From Gnetum montanum (lineage: Eukaryota; Streptophyta; Gnetopsida; Gnetales; Gnetaceae): 64,000 nt of DNA. Location of the stretch: contig MNCI01013895.1 of assembly GCA_015680685.1 (NCBI GenBank), positions 2,075,075 to 2,139,074 of the forward strand, read 5' to 3'. The notes below the pieces were generated by a model. It searched no databases. It saw only the letters and a list, made by a program, of their open reading frames with translations, and was not told where the DNA came from. The translations under genes and the position numbers were made by a program. Each line of letters begins with the position of its first letter. Positions within the stretch are counted from its first letter, which is position 1. Shown piece after piece: positions 50,920-60,278 of the stretch.

Positions 50920-51434
50920 GCCCCATTGATGGAGTAGTTGCGTAGACAAGACCCTGTCAATGGAACCTTGTTGACACAACATAAAAATCCTATAAATACG
51001 TAGCCATACTTTGCCATTTTTCACATTTGAGCTAAACAAGTGGGGAGTTTTTGAAATTTTCAGAGCTTAGAACCTTCTAAGAGCCATAACTTCCTAACCG
51101 TTTATCTGGTTAACTTTGCTCTTCAGTCCTGCAACTATCAAAGGTGGGCTCCTTATTGTGGAAGCCACAAACCTTAGGTTTTTGATGGAAAATTTTTATA
51201 ACTCCCACAAAGGTTTAACTAATAAACTAACATTAAAACACCAATTTGAAAAAGTTAAATCCTTCCAAAAAACTTTGGTGACCTTCTAAAGTCAAATAAC
51301 ATTAAAATAATATTAAAATAATCAATATACCATGGTCATAACTTAGTCAAAGTGTAACTAACCAAGAAGATAAGGAACCTAAAAGTTATAACTTATACAT
51401 TGTATCCTAATCCTTGGTTATGTTGTGACTATAG
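50920..51434 (+). promoter_or_regulatory. P internal promoter and ORF3 leader intron
   Basis: Boxes ccccattgatgg, gaccctgtcaatgg and ccttgttgacac (50922-50977) repeat the CATTGACA/TGTCAATG motif of P's own LTR (gaccctgtcaatg at 54569-54582). TATAAATA is at 50991-50998. A donor AAAG|GTGGGC has its GT at 51144, and the acceptor CTATAG ends at 51434, directly before the ORF3 ATG. The inferred intron is 291 bp. The same donor region (cctgca...cag/aag|GT) is alignable in M2. Confidence 0.6.
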
Positions 51435-54294
51435 ATGGCACCTAAAGGAAAGCACGTGCAGGAAAGAGGATCGTCCCAACCAAGGGACAAACAAACATGA
51501 ACTAGAAGGGGTCAATAATAGTCCCAGGACTAGGCAACAGAAACCCATGCAACAAGACCTCTTTGGGAGGATCCTGAAGTGGAATCTGTTAGATAGATTC
51601 CCAAAGAAGTGGCTGCTACAGAACATTCTCATCAAGATAAGGCATCAAAGCCAAGACCAGACCTTGAGGTCACCTTGATAGAGGCTTGCCTTGAGCAGAT
51701 CGCATCCAAGGAGGTTTAAAAATTTGTGCTTCAAGAGTTGAACTTTGAACCCTTCTTGAAGTTTTCTCCTCTAGAAGTCAAAGCTCAATTGTGAAACTCT
51801 CCCATGTGGCCCACCATCACTTCTAGCTGGGAGTGGTACATGGGAGAGGCATACCTTTTCTAGAAAAATCGATAGGGCAGTTCAACGATTAAAATCAAGA
51901 ACATTTTTGTGTCCTATTCAGTGAAAGAAATCTTTGAGGTCCTTGAGTTACTAGAGATTGAGGCAAATCTTGCAAAAATTTCAATGTAGGCAGATCCAAA
52001 CATCAAGAAACAATGAATGCAATGGTGTTACGGAGTGAATTGTAAGGAGTTTAGTGCACTTACCATGGTGGAATGTGCATACTTTAAAATTGTGGCCTTT
52101 CACCTCAATCCAGCGATAAGGCCCAACAAGATCACAACTTTCTCTAACCATGCTTGTGCTGCTCTAAGTAATAGATTCCAAGTCAACCTTTCATAATTGA
52201 TCCATCTTAAGATAGAAAAGTGCTTCAAGGAAAATGAACATGGAAGGAAGATACTTTCTTTTCTATGCTTCATCAGAAAATTATGTAAGAAGGGAGGCAT
52301 AATTTGCTACACAAATGACATTGTCTGACATGCTCCAACCACTTCCTAGGTAGAAATGATGAAGGAGAAATTTCCTACAAAGGTGATATAAGAAGAGGAG
52401 CAGCAACCACCACCTCCACCACCCACTCATGAGACAACGCCTTATATTAGTGCTACCATTAAGTGCATGCATGAACTTTGAGAGCAACTCTTGCAACAGA
52501 AGTAGAAACAACAAGTAGGAACAAGTGGTGCTGACACATTTGTGTATAGACCAGCCATGAGCCACCTCAACGAAGTGGCTCGAACCATAAGTTAGATGGA
52601 GGGTGGGGCACTCATTTTCTTAGCTGAATGCATGCAAGTGCTCGCAAGGTCGAATCCAAGTGCTTGAGAGGTAATGGTGTCTCTCTCATAATAGCAACAA
52701 TTCCTAGACATCTCTAGGAATGTCGATACCTTTTTGGTATGTCTAGAGAAGGGTGAGGGGCCAACTATCCCAGTGATGCAGCACCACAAGTAGGAGACAA
52801 TAGTCAAAGTGGTTGATGACAAAGTGGCTGAAGCACTTAATGTGCCTGCGACATCTATGCTAGACATTTCTACACTTAGAGATGTGCAAAAGTTTGCAGG
52901 AACTCTCAGCGGTAGATTGAGCGTAGCCCAACATGAGGAATTGCTAGACTGACCAATGGGAACTAGGCTACCGATATCAGATGTCTTTAATCTTCCAAAT
53001 ACCATCACTACAACTTAGTTAGAGTTGCTCAAGGTAAGGGGAAAATGCATAATCATGAAAGGATAACTTGAAACAACCAAAGTAGAAAACCAACACTTGG
53101 CTGTGGAGGTTGCCAAATTAAGAGCCCACCTCATTGGTCCTATGTTGCTCAACCAAGAAATAATGTGTGATGAAGCTTTTCAATAGCTTCAAAGAACACT
53201 CAAAGATGTTGAGGATGCCAAGGAGTTGGAGGGTCTTTGACCAATCCTTGGACAATGCCACAAAGCACAACATCTAGAAGGACTTGGCCTAGATGCACCA
53301 TGAGAATGAGGCCATGACCATAGAAAATCACGCAGAATGTTGATGTGCAGAAGTAGTGGATGTCAGAATTTATCCATCAATAGCAAGAGTAGTTAGCTAA
53401 GGTGAATGCAAAATTGAGGAGTTGGCAATAGAAAATAGAAACCTGTTAATGGAAGAAGTTTGTGCCTTAGGCCAAAAATCTACAATTGAGATTACAACTT
53501 GGAAAAATGAGGCCCTTAAATTTGCAAGGATTAAAAATAATTACAGGGACCAGGTAGGATTGTAGAAATAAATCAACAAGAAGCACATCTAATTAACAAA
53601 GGTAAAAATCAATGAGGCCCTCCAGCAACTCTAGCAAGAAGGTGATGTTTGGTAGCCTATCTTTGATGGGATAAATGCACACAACAAGACTGAAATCTAC
53701 CTAAAGGAGCTATAGATTAAGGAAATGACAGAGTACATGGAGCTTGCCAACCTTAGATATGCAAACCTAGAAATGTTGACCATTGAAAGGTTGTGGGTAG
53801 AGTTAGAGAAATAAGTGGCTAGCTTGTGCTTATTATATGAGGTAGAGTTTAAGCACCATAAAGAGACCAAGAAGAAGCTTGAGATTGTAAACACAAAACT
53901 TGAGAGGGAAAAGTTCACTAATCAGAGATCAATTGTTGAGAACCCAGCCAAGAGAATGAATGACTACCAAGATCTGCAGAATGCACTCAAAGCATTCAAC
54001 ATCAAATGCAAACTATTCACTCTCTAGTTTGTTAACGTGAAGGAGTTGCTCCTGACAATGCCCTATTCATGGGATATTCCCATTCTAGCCTAAATTGGTG
54101 AAGTAGTGTGGATCCTAAATGATTCCTGAAGTAAGGAGGAGAAGATGAAGACATTGTTGAATGCCTTCTATCTTTTGCCAGAGGTTGCAACTACCATAGA
54201 ATAACCACAATAGTCGCCTCAACAACTGCATGTGCTTGAAGCAGGAGAAGGTCCTTTGAAACCTTAGGAGCCTCCACCACTTGGGACTATTTAA
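51435..54294 (+). pseudogene. P ORF3 remnant
   Basis: About 950 codons from ATG 51435 (MAPKGKHVQERGSSQPRD) to TAA 54292-54294, with about two dozen stops but few frame changes, so the layout is easiest to read here. Basic N-terminus; a conserved block ELNFEPFLKFSPLEVKAQL; WEWYMGEAYLF; the Transposase_32-like core YFKIVAFHLNPAIRPNKITT through LSFLCFIRKLCKKGGI (to about 52300); a Pro-rich linker; then about 550 residues of Glu/Lys/Leu-rich probable coiled coil (52560-54030); and a Pro-rich EPPPLGTI end. No signal peptide or clear membrane span. The function is unknown; the position matches env-like ORFs of Athila elements, but the content suggests a structural or nucleic-acid-associated protein. 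Confidence 0.72.
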
Positions 54295-54523
54295 ACTTCT
54301 TCATCATCTTCACACCATCAAAGGAGTTGTATTTGTCATTATTATCCTAGTGTTCAATTTTGTTATCTTAAATACCAATTTTTTTAGTGATCATAAAACT
54401 ATACATTTGGGCACTCAGTTTTTATTGTTTTTGTTTTATGTATCTTTGGTTAGTCAATAATCCCATACCTTCCCAAATTTTGTAAAGAACTCGAGGATGA
54501 GTTTTTATTTAGTCATGGGGGTA

Positions 54524-55362
54524 TGATGAGTCATATTGTTGGGCCTTGTCAATGGGATGTCGTTGACGTGACCCTGTCAATGAGATTTCATTGATGTGAT
54601 CCTATTGATGTAGGGTTTGACAAGTGGATGTGTACCCATTGACGTGGCACCCTATCTTTACCTACAATCTTTTCATAGTTGTAGCGAAGCACTTGCAGTT
54701 TTTTCATTTGAGAGTTAGAAAATTTTCTTAGTGCTCATTGTAGAAGTCAAAGAGTGTACAGATCTTTATTCAAGCACTATTGTACTTGAGCACTTTAGTG
54801 TGGATGACAATAAAGATGAGCTTTTCTGATAAAACCTTGTAACACTTGGAATGGATTAATTGTTTCCTTAAGAATTCAATATTCATGCAATTTACTTTAA
54901 TGTTTTTAAGTAATTAATTAATATTAATTAAATAGCACACATTAGTACTACCACTTTGTGCATATGCTTAACACTTAGTAATCTGAGTAGTGCTTAATGC
55001 TTGGTAACCTAGTGGTGCTATACGGGTTTAAGATGTGTACGGTAAGTGGGAATAAATGCTTATGTTAGGATTAGTTAAATATTAGTTAGTTATTAGATTA
55101 ATTAAACATTTAATTAATCTATTCTTGTTCTTAGGAAACTTAAAACATAAAAGATAAAATGATAAAAATCATACACCTTAGTTACACTTAACCATTCACT
55201 TGCACTTCACAAGTGGAACTGGGAAGACAATGATTGCAACAGTTAGATTTACTTCCTAGAGCCAGTGTACTTAGAAACCTAAGTCTTTGGAATTTCATTG
55301 GATTGCTTAGTGGACATTAGTGATTTGTATGGTTAAGCGTAGGATATACTCACTGCTCATCA
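54524..55362 (+). repeat. P 3' LTR (839 bp)
   Basis: TGATGAGTCAT...CTCATCA directly after tcatgggggta (polypurine tract). The U3 has TGTCAATG/CATTGA boxes. Compared with the 5' copy (20436-20490), about 30 bp around the TATA box are deleted (cctac joined to aatctt near 54665), so this LTR has no TATAAA. The aataaaga region follows near 54811. Confidence 0.9.
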
Positions 55363-55573
55363 CAAGGTATTTCCAAGTATATCTTAAGATATCTCATGGT
55401 TTTCCTAACTCTTCTCCAACTTTACTAGAATAATCTTTGGTTCTTCTCAGGCTTAACTTTCTTTCACATCATCTTAAGTTGTCTTCATATCTAATTTAGA
55501 TCTTTAAGTCATCTTGATTTTTACTATATTATATTTAATAAAACTATCATGTTGGTATTGCTATTTCCTAACA
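55363..55573 (-). repeat. Copia-type 3' LTR, right half
   Basis: It matches 57372-57582 (tatttccaagtatat...tttagatctttaagtcat...ggcattgctat) and ends CCTAACA, with a polypurine-tract complement (atcaccccctc) just inside. Confidence 0.9.
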
Positions 55574-57208
55574 ATCACCCCCTCAATGCCAACATGGAGA
55601 ACAAGCTTAAGAATACACAATACACCCCCTTGATTTGACTTTCCTTTCTTTACTTAATATGTGCATTATTAAATTTCATGCCACATGTGAGTAAGATTGC
55701 ATTACATGTGTTGTAATACCAAAGTATATATGGCTAACTTGTAGAGAACTTATTGTTGCAAAACTATCATAACAAAAATCTCCATCTTATGATAAACATG
55801 CAATCTTGCAAAATCTTCATCTTATGATATATACATTGATGGGACATGATATCACGCAATATCATGGCTGTCGCGATATCGCATCCCTCGCGATATCGTG
55901 GTGCGCCGTCATATCTATAAATAAGAGGTGGCTCTCCCCTGTTTCCTCATCCTAGGCTAGACAATAGGGAAACTCTGGTAGATTGATCACTCCAGAGATA
56001 GAATATTTTCCATGTGCCCGCAGTAGGAGTCCTAAAGTGAATGGATCTTTATTTGAGCAAACATTGTACCTGAACACAAGTTTGTGTACGGCAATAAAGA
56101 CGAGCTTCTTGGATAAACCTTGCAGTGCATGGAATAGGATTTTATTATTGTTATTTATTACTTGTTATTTACTATTTTCCTTCTCAACCCTTCTCTCCTA
56201 GTTAAGTGCCTCAGCACGACCACTTCGAGCACGTGCGTTATGCATGGTGATCCCAGCAACGATTAGCGTTTGGTAGCCATGGTTGCATCAGTTCAGGGTG
56301 TGTACGGTAAGTGGGAACGGATGTTGACGCTAGGTAATTTAGACTTAGTTCATTAGTTAGAGTTAGTAATTAGTTTCTCAACCCTTCAACTGATTAGCAT
56401 AGGAGACAAAAACATAAAAACTATAAAAATCATATACCTCGGACTTACTTAACCGTACACTGTGACAACTACAAGTAAGTCTGGGAAGACAACGAATAAT
56501 TAACTCTAAGTGTTCCATGGGGTGTGTAGGCACTTAGTCTGTGGAGTTCGAATGGATCGCGTGTGCTACGCTCGTATTCGTATGGTTGAGTGTAGGGGTA
56601 TCTCGCCACTCATCATACATAAACTTGCAATCTTGCAACAAAATTAATTCACCTTGCAATGAAGATAATTCAATAATTCATCTTGGTAATGCTTCTAGAA
56701 GAACATTCCATCTTCCAAAATTGTATAAATAAAACTACCAATGATGAATCCAAACAAGCACCAAGTACCTTTATCTTCTATAGTGACAAAATCATAGGAG
56801 AAACTTATCCTATAAAACCAACAACAATCCACAAGAATAATCCATCTTATGATAACAATGACAAATACATGTGAAAAAACCATTTGTAATGTCACACATC
56901 TGCCCACTAACACTAGGCTAGACATTACACCATCACTACTAAAATTTGAGTTGAATTTTGTCACTAGAAAACTAAAGTCAATGTGCAAATTTTTGAAAAA
57001 ATAATATTATCCACGAACTAGTGAAACGTCCATAGTAAAAGAGCCAAAACATAAGGAAACCTCAAACACATTCACAACCTTGTACACAAACCATCATCAT
57101 TAATAAAAGCTATACTACAAACTTTAATCACCAAATTTTTAGCAACACTATGTCACATAAAACATATATATTAAGGGCCTTTCATTAAACCTCGTTCTAA
57201 TACCACTT
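55574..57208 (-). mobile_element. Copia-type element interior, non-coding, carrying S3
   Basis: Without S3 the interior is only about 850 bp and has no coding capacity, so it is a short non-autonomous element. The polypurine tract is at 55574-55585. Next to the 5' LTR the minus strand reads AAGTGGTATTAGAACGAGG, close to the initiator-Met tRNA primer site (TGGTATCAGAGC) of Copia elements. Confidence 0.75.
55837..56615 (+). mobile_element. Solo LTR S3
   Basis: TGATGGG...CTCATCA, 779 bp, with a perfect target duplication TACAT (55832-55836, 56616-56620). GATATC boxes at 55848, 55875 and 55892 (near-match at 55858). TATAAATA (55916-55923) is exactly 18 bp after the last box. Closest relative in the window: S1. 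Confidence 0.93.
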
Positions 57209-57582
57209 GTTAGAATTCTAAGAGAAACCATTAGCATAGCAAAGCAAAAAATCAACCACACTACTAATGCCATTATGACAAAAACCTTTACCAAACTATG
57301 GCAAATGATCAAACTATGCAATTGTATTAATTTCCACCACAATAAATGCATGTGCTTTCTTGCTTAACAAGCAAGCTATTTCCAAGTATATTTTGAGATA
57401 TCTCATAGCTTCCCTAACTCTTTTTCAACTTTACTGGAATAATCTTCGGTTCTTCTTAGGCTTAACTTTTTTTCACATCATCTTAAGTTGTCTTCATATC
57501 TAATTTAGATCTTTAAGTCATCTAGATTTTTACTATATTCTATTTAATAAAACTATCATGTTGGCATTGCTATTTTCTAACA
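57209..57582 (-). repeat. Copia-type 5' LTR (374 bp)
   Basis: TGTTAGAA...TTCTAACA, perfect 8-bp terminal inverted repeats. It is the uninterrupted copy that shows the P insertion point (aacaagcaagc|tatttcc). The flank tgtta/atgtt resembles 11281-11285 (atgtt), a probable target duplication offset by one base. Confidence 0.85.
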
Positions 57583-57880
57583 TGTTAGTTTTTGCTCAAG
57601 AAAAAAGATGTTAAGGACAAGAAAAAACATGTTGATGTGGAATATATGACAAAACAATTCGAAGTTGAAGATATGAAAAATAAAGTTAATATTATTGATA
57701 AGAATGATCTAACTACAATAAGGAAATTAGAGAAAATAGAAGCTTCTATGAATATATTTACTAGTACTACAAAAAGTGTTGATCAATCTAGACAGATAGC
57801 TCATAAGACAAAATTTTTTTATTTGATAAGAATGCCATTAACTCAAAGATATAAACTCATCTTAATGAGTGGGCTATAGC
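57583..57880 (+). pseudogene. Right part of the old zinc-knuckle remnant
   Basis: An open frame from about 57586 to 57879 starting LLKKKDVKDKKKHVD. It is Lys/Asp/Ile-rich and ends LMSGL. It begins exactly where the Copia LTR ends and follows on from 11190-11285. Homology beyond the knuckle is not recognised. Confidence 0.4.
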
Positions 57881-59816
57881 TAATGGCAAAGATTATTAAT
57901 ATAAGATCAATCATGATGAACATTATGATGGAAAATTTATGCCATAATTTTTAGTTGAATATTCATTTTCTAGAAAAGTTAGTATTTCACTAAAGTTTTT
58001 TATTGCTAACTTAAATCCTTTTGCTTTTTTTTTTTTTTAATTTAAGCACGAATGTTGAAAGTGATGTAAATGTTTCTAACATTGAATGAGCTTACTAGTG
58101 GAATTGTTGATTGCATGTTGGGACCTCATATTAGAGATGCTTTAATAATGAGTGCATAACCAACTTAACAATACTCATGATTTTTTTTTTTTGGTTTTGA
58201 TTTTGATTTTCAACATGAAAAATCTTTTCTAAGTTAAGTTTTGATTTGAAACTCATTATCAATTTCATGGTTTTTGTTTTTATTTATTTATTTATTTTTG
58301 TTGCAATCTAGCAAGAGGTGCTAACTTGGTTAACATGTTATTTTGTTTGGTAAGAGGTAGCCAATTCAAGTTACACCCGTTATATTTCTTTATGATTCTT
58401 CTAAAGAGGAAGCTCCCCTTTAGTGTCATGACAAAAAAAAATTTTGTTTTTACCATGACTAAGAAAGACCCTTTAGTTAACCTCTTGACCACAATGAGAT
58501 ATGAGTTAGAAAAAAGCATGTAAAAAAAAAAGAAGAAAAGAAATTGAAAAAAAATTCTTTACATTATGGAAATTTCATGGTAGAAGCTCTAATCAAACCC
58601 TTAAAAACATGTATAGTAAAAAAGGTAAAGAAATTGAAAAGAAATCCTTTACATTCTACCTATGTGCTACGAAAGTTTCATGCTAGAAGCTCTGGTCAAA
58701 AAGTTTTGAGTTTACCGAGTAGCATCTTGTTTAGGAAATAAAAATAAAAATAAAGATGGATACGTGTTAGAAAGCGCATGGGTTTAAAGAAAGAAAGGAA
58801 GGAAGGGGACAAAAGAGAAGACTTTGAAATTCTTCCCTTGTTTTCTTCCTGTCTTGTTTTTCTTACAGCACTTTCAAAGTTTCTTTAAAATTTTGTGAAG
58901 CGTTGTTATGGATTTTTGATGTGGGTAACAAATAAATAAGTAAAAAAGTGCAAAGTTAAGCACATGTAACTAAATAATTTGGTTAAAAAAAAAGGGCAGG
59001 TGGGTAAAAACACAAAAGTTAACTTGAAATGATTTTGTCGTCACATGTCCCGCCCACATGTCCCGCCCAATTCCGGTACTTGAAAATACGATAGATCTTT
59101 ATGGCCTATTTTTCCGAGCCCCATTTCCAGGCAAGGATAAAAAAAAAAAAAAGCCAACAAATGACATTTAAAAAAAACACAAATGACATTTTCTTTCCAA
59201 ATAAATCAACCACAAAATTACTTTTTTTAAAACAATTTCCCAAAAAGTCTAAACAAAAATTAGGATAGGCTGTCATGCGTAATGATTGTTTGCCCATGTC
59301 AAAGTTCAAGGGTTAGACATTTCACAGTCATCAAAATTCTTTAAATATTCATGGTATGGCAACCCCTAAATCCGGGAATTTTTTCTTTTTCTTTTCAAAC
59401 TCCAAAATATGAATTTTTTTTTATTGGAATCGTAACGTGAGCAAACTCGAAATATGAAGAAAAAAAAAAAAAACACTTGCTACACAAGCTACAATGGAAT
59501 CCCAATGCCCGAACGCCGATTAATCAAGATCAAGATAAACTGCGAGAAAATCCCAAGTTAGTGAAAGTCCAGCGTTCGTTTAGAAGCTGGGGCCTCGTCC
59601 GAAACGGGTTATTGGATTGATTTGCAGTTTACCAGATCTGGGATATTCACAGAGGAAGAATAAGAAGAAGAACAGAAGGTTAAAACCCACAAAAGGATTG
59701 GATTATCCTGTTTTTTCAGAGGGAGGGAGCGAGACGACGCAGTAGCAGAGCAGAAAAACCCACTTTCTCAGAGCCTTGGAATTTGCGGAAGAAGAAGAAG
59801 AAGAAAAGAAGACTCA
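57881..59816. other. AT-rich intergenic DNA and upstream region of the 59817 gene
   Basis: Homopolymer-rich. Segments 58537-58600 and 58626-58703 are diverged tandem copies (aaagaaattgaaaa, ctttacatt, tttcatg, tagaagctct). ORFs here are Lys/Phe-rich and unsupported. The stretch 59480-59816 is the likely promoter and 5' UTR of the next gene, ending in a GAA-rich leader. Confidence 0.55.
59042..59067 (+). promoter_or_regulatory. Tandem 13-bp repeat with E2F-like core
   Basis: cacatgtcccgcc occurs twice in direct tandem. Each unit holds TCCCGCC, similar to plant E2F sites (TTTCCCGCC). It lies 750 bp upstream of the 59817 gene; any regulatory link is inferred. Confidence 0.35.
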
Positions 59817-60278
59817 ATGGACCTCTCTGTTTCCCTGCCAATTTCTGTTTCTGTTCATTCTTCCTTTTGTGCTACTGAAATTGTAGCAGCACAGCCCAGC
59901 AATTTCTGCAGTTTCCCCATTTCTCATGGCAGATTTGCTGCAGGGAAGCTTTACCTGAGCAATCATGGCAGGCTCACAGCCAGCGTAAGATGCTCAGCCC
60001 TGATATGCAAAAGAAGGACTGCTCGAAGAATCAGGAAGAAATCTGTAAAAGAGTTGTGGGAAGATGGTGATGGGGATTGTGATGATTATTATTTTTATGG
60101 AAATATTTCAGGTGGGGGTAACAGTAATTTTGGGGGTTCATGGAGTTACTGGTCTTTTTATCCTTTCAGTGAAGGATTCTATGGCTGGGCCTGGTATTAT
60201 AAGTTTCTGGCGATTGCTTATCATGTGGCCTGCTTCGCTAGCCTCTGCCACTGCGTTCTCTTCGTTTTTGGCTACTGA
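59817..60278 (+). CDS. Unknown small protein, probably plastid-targeted with one membrane segment
   Basis: 153 codons, ATG in a favourable context (ctcaATGG) after a 5' UTR with a GAA run. The first 60 residues are Ser/Ala/Val-rich with few acids and lead to VRCSALICKRRTARRIRKK, a typical chloroplast transit-peptide style with possible cleavage near VRC|S. A Lys/Arg-rich patch follows, then an acidic stretch (DGDGDCDD), a Gly/Asn/Ser/aromatic region (NSNFGGSWSYWSFYPFSEGF) and a C-terminal hydrophobic segment (about 128-152, LAIAYHVACFASLCHCVLFV). Codon use and intact frame support a real gene. I do not recognise the family. A 3' intron is possible (a TTCCAG acceptor-like site at about 60312-60317 and a donor-like aaggta near 60340), so the C-terminus is less certain. 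Confidence 0.7.
   Translation: MDLSVSLPISVSVHSSFCATEIVAAQPSNFCSFPISHGRFAAGKLYLSNHGRLTASVRCSALICKRRTARRIRKKSVKELWEDGDGDCDDYYFYGNISGGGNSNFGGSWSYWSFYPFSEGFYGWAWYYKFLAIAYHVACFASLCHCVLFVFGY

Larger units (their letters stand above)
11475..55362 (+). mobile_element. Element P: Athila-like Ty3/gypsy retrotransposon, interrupted by all inner insertions
   Basis: P's own sequence is 11475-11511, 20359-20644, about 41592-54523 and 54524-55362, roughly 12.4 kb once insertions are removed. Flanking bases CAAGC (11470-11474) and CAAGG (55363-55367) fit a target duplication with one change, and the uninterrupted Copia LTR at 57209-57582 has caagc at that point. Order: 5' LTR (broken), gag, pol, spacer, ORF3, polypurine tract (catgggggta), 3' LTR. 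The end of its 5' LTR and its primer site were lost at the junction near 41592. Many internal stops make it non-functional. Confidence 0.85.

Noticed and set aside
51435-54294. ORF3 as a clear envelope gene
   Set aside because: Position fits Athila env-like ORFs, but no signal peptide or membrane anchor is visible and the C-terminal half looks coiled-coil.
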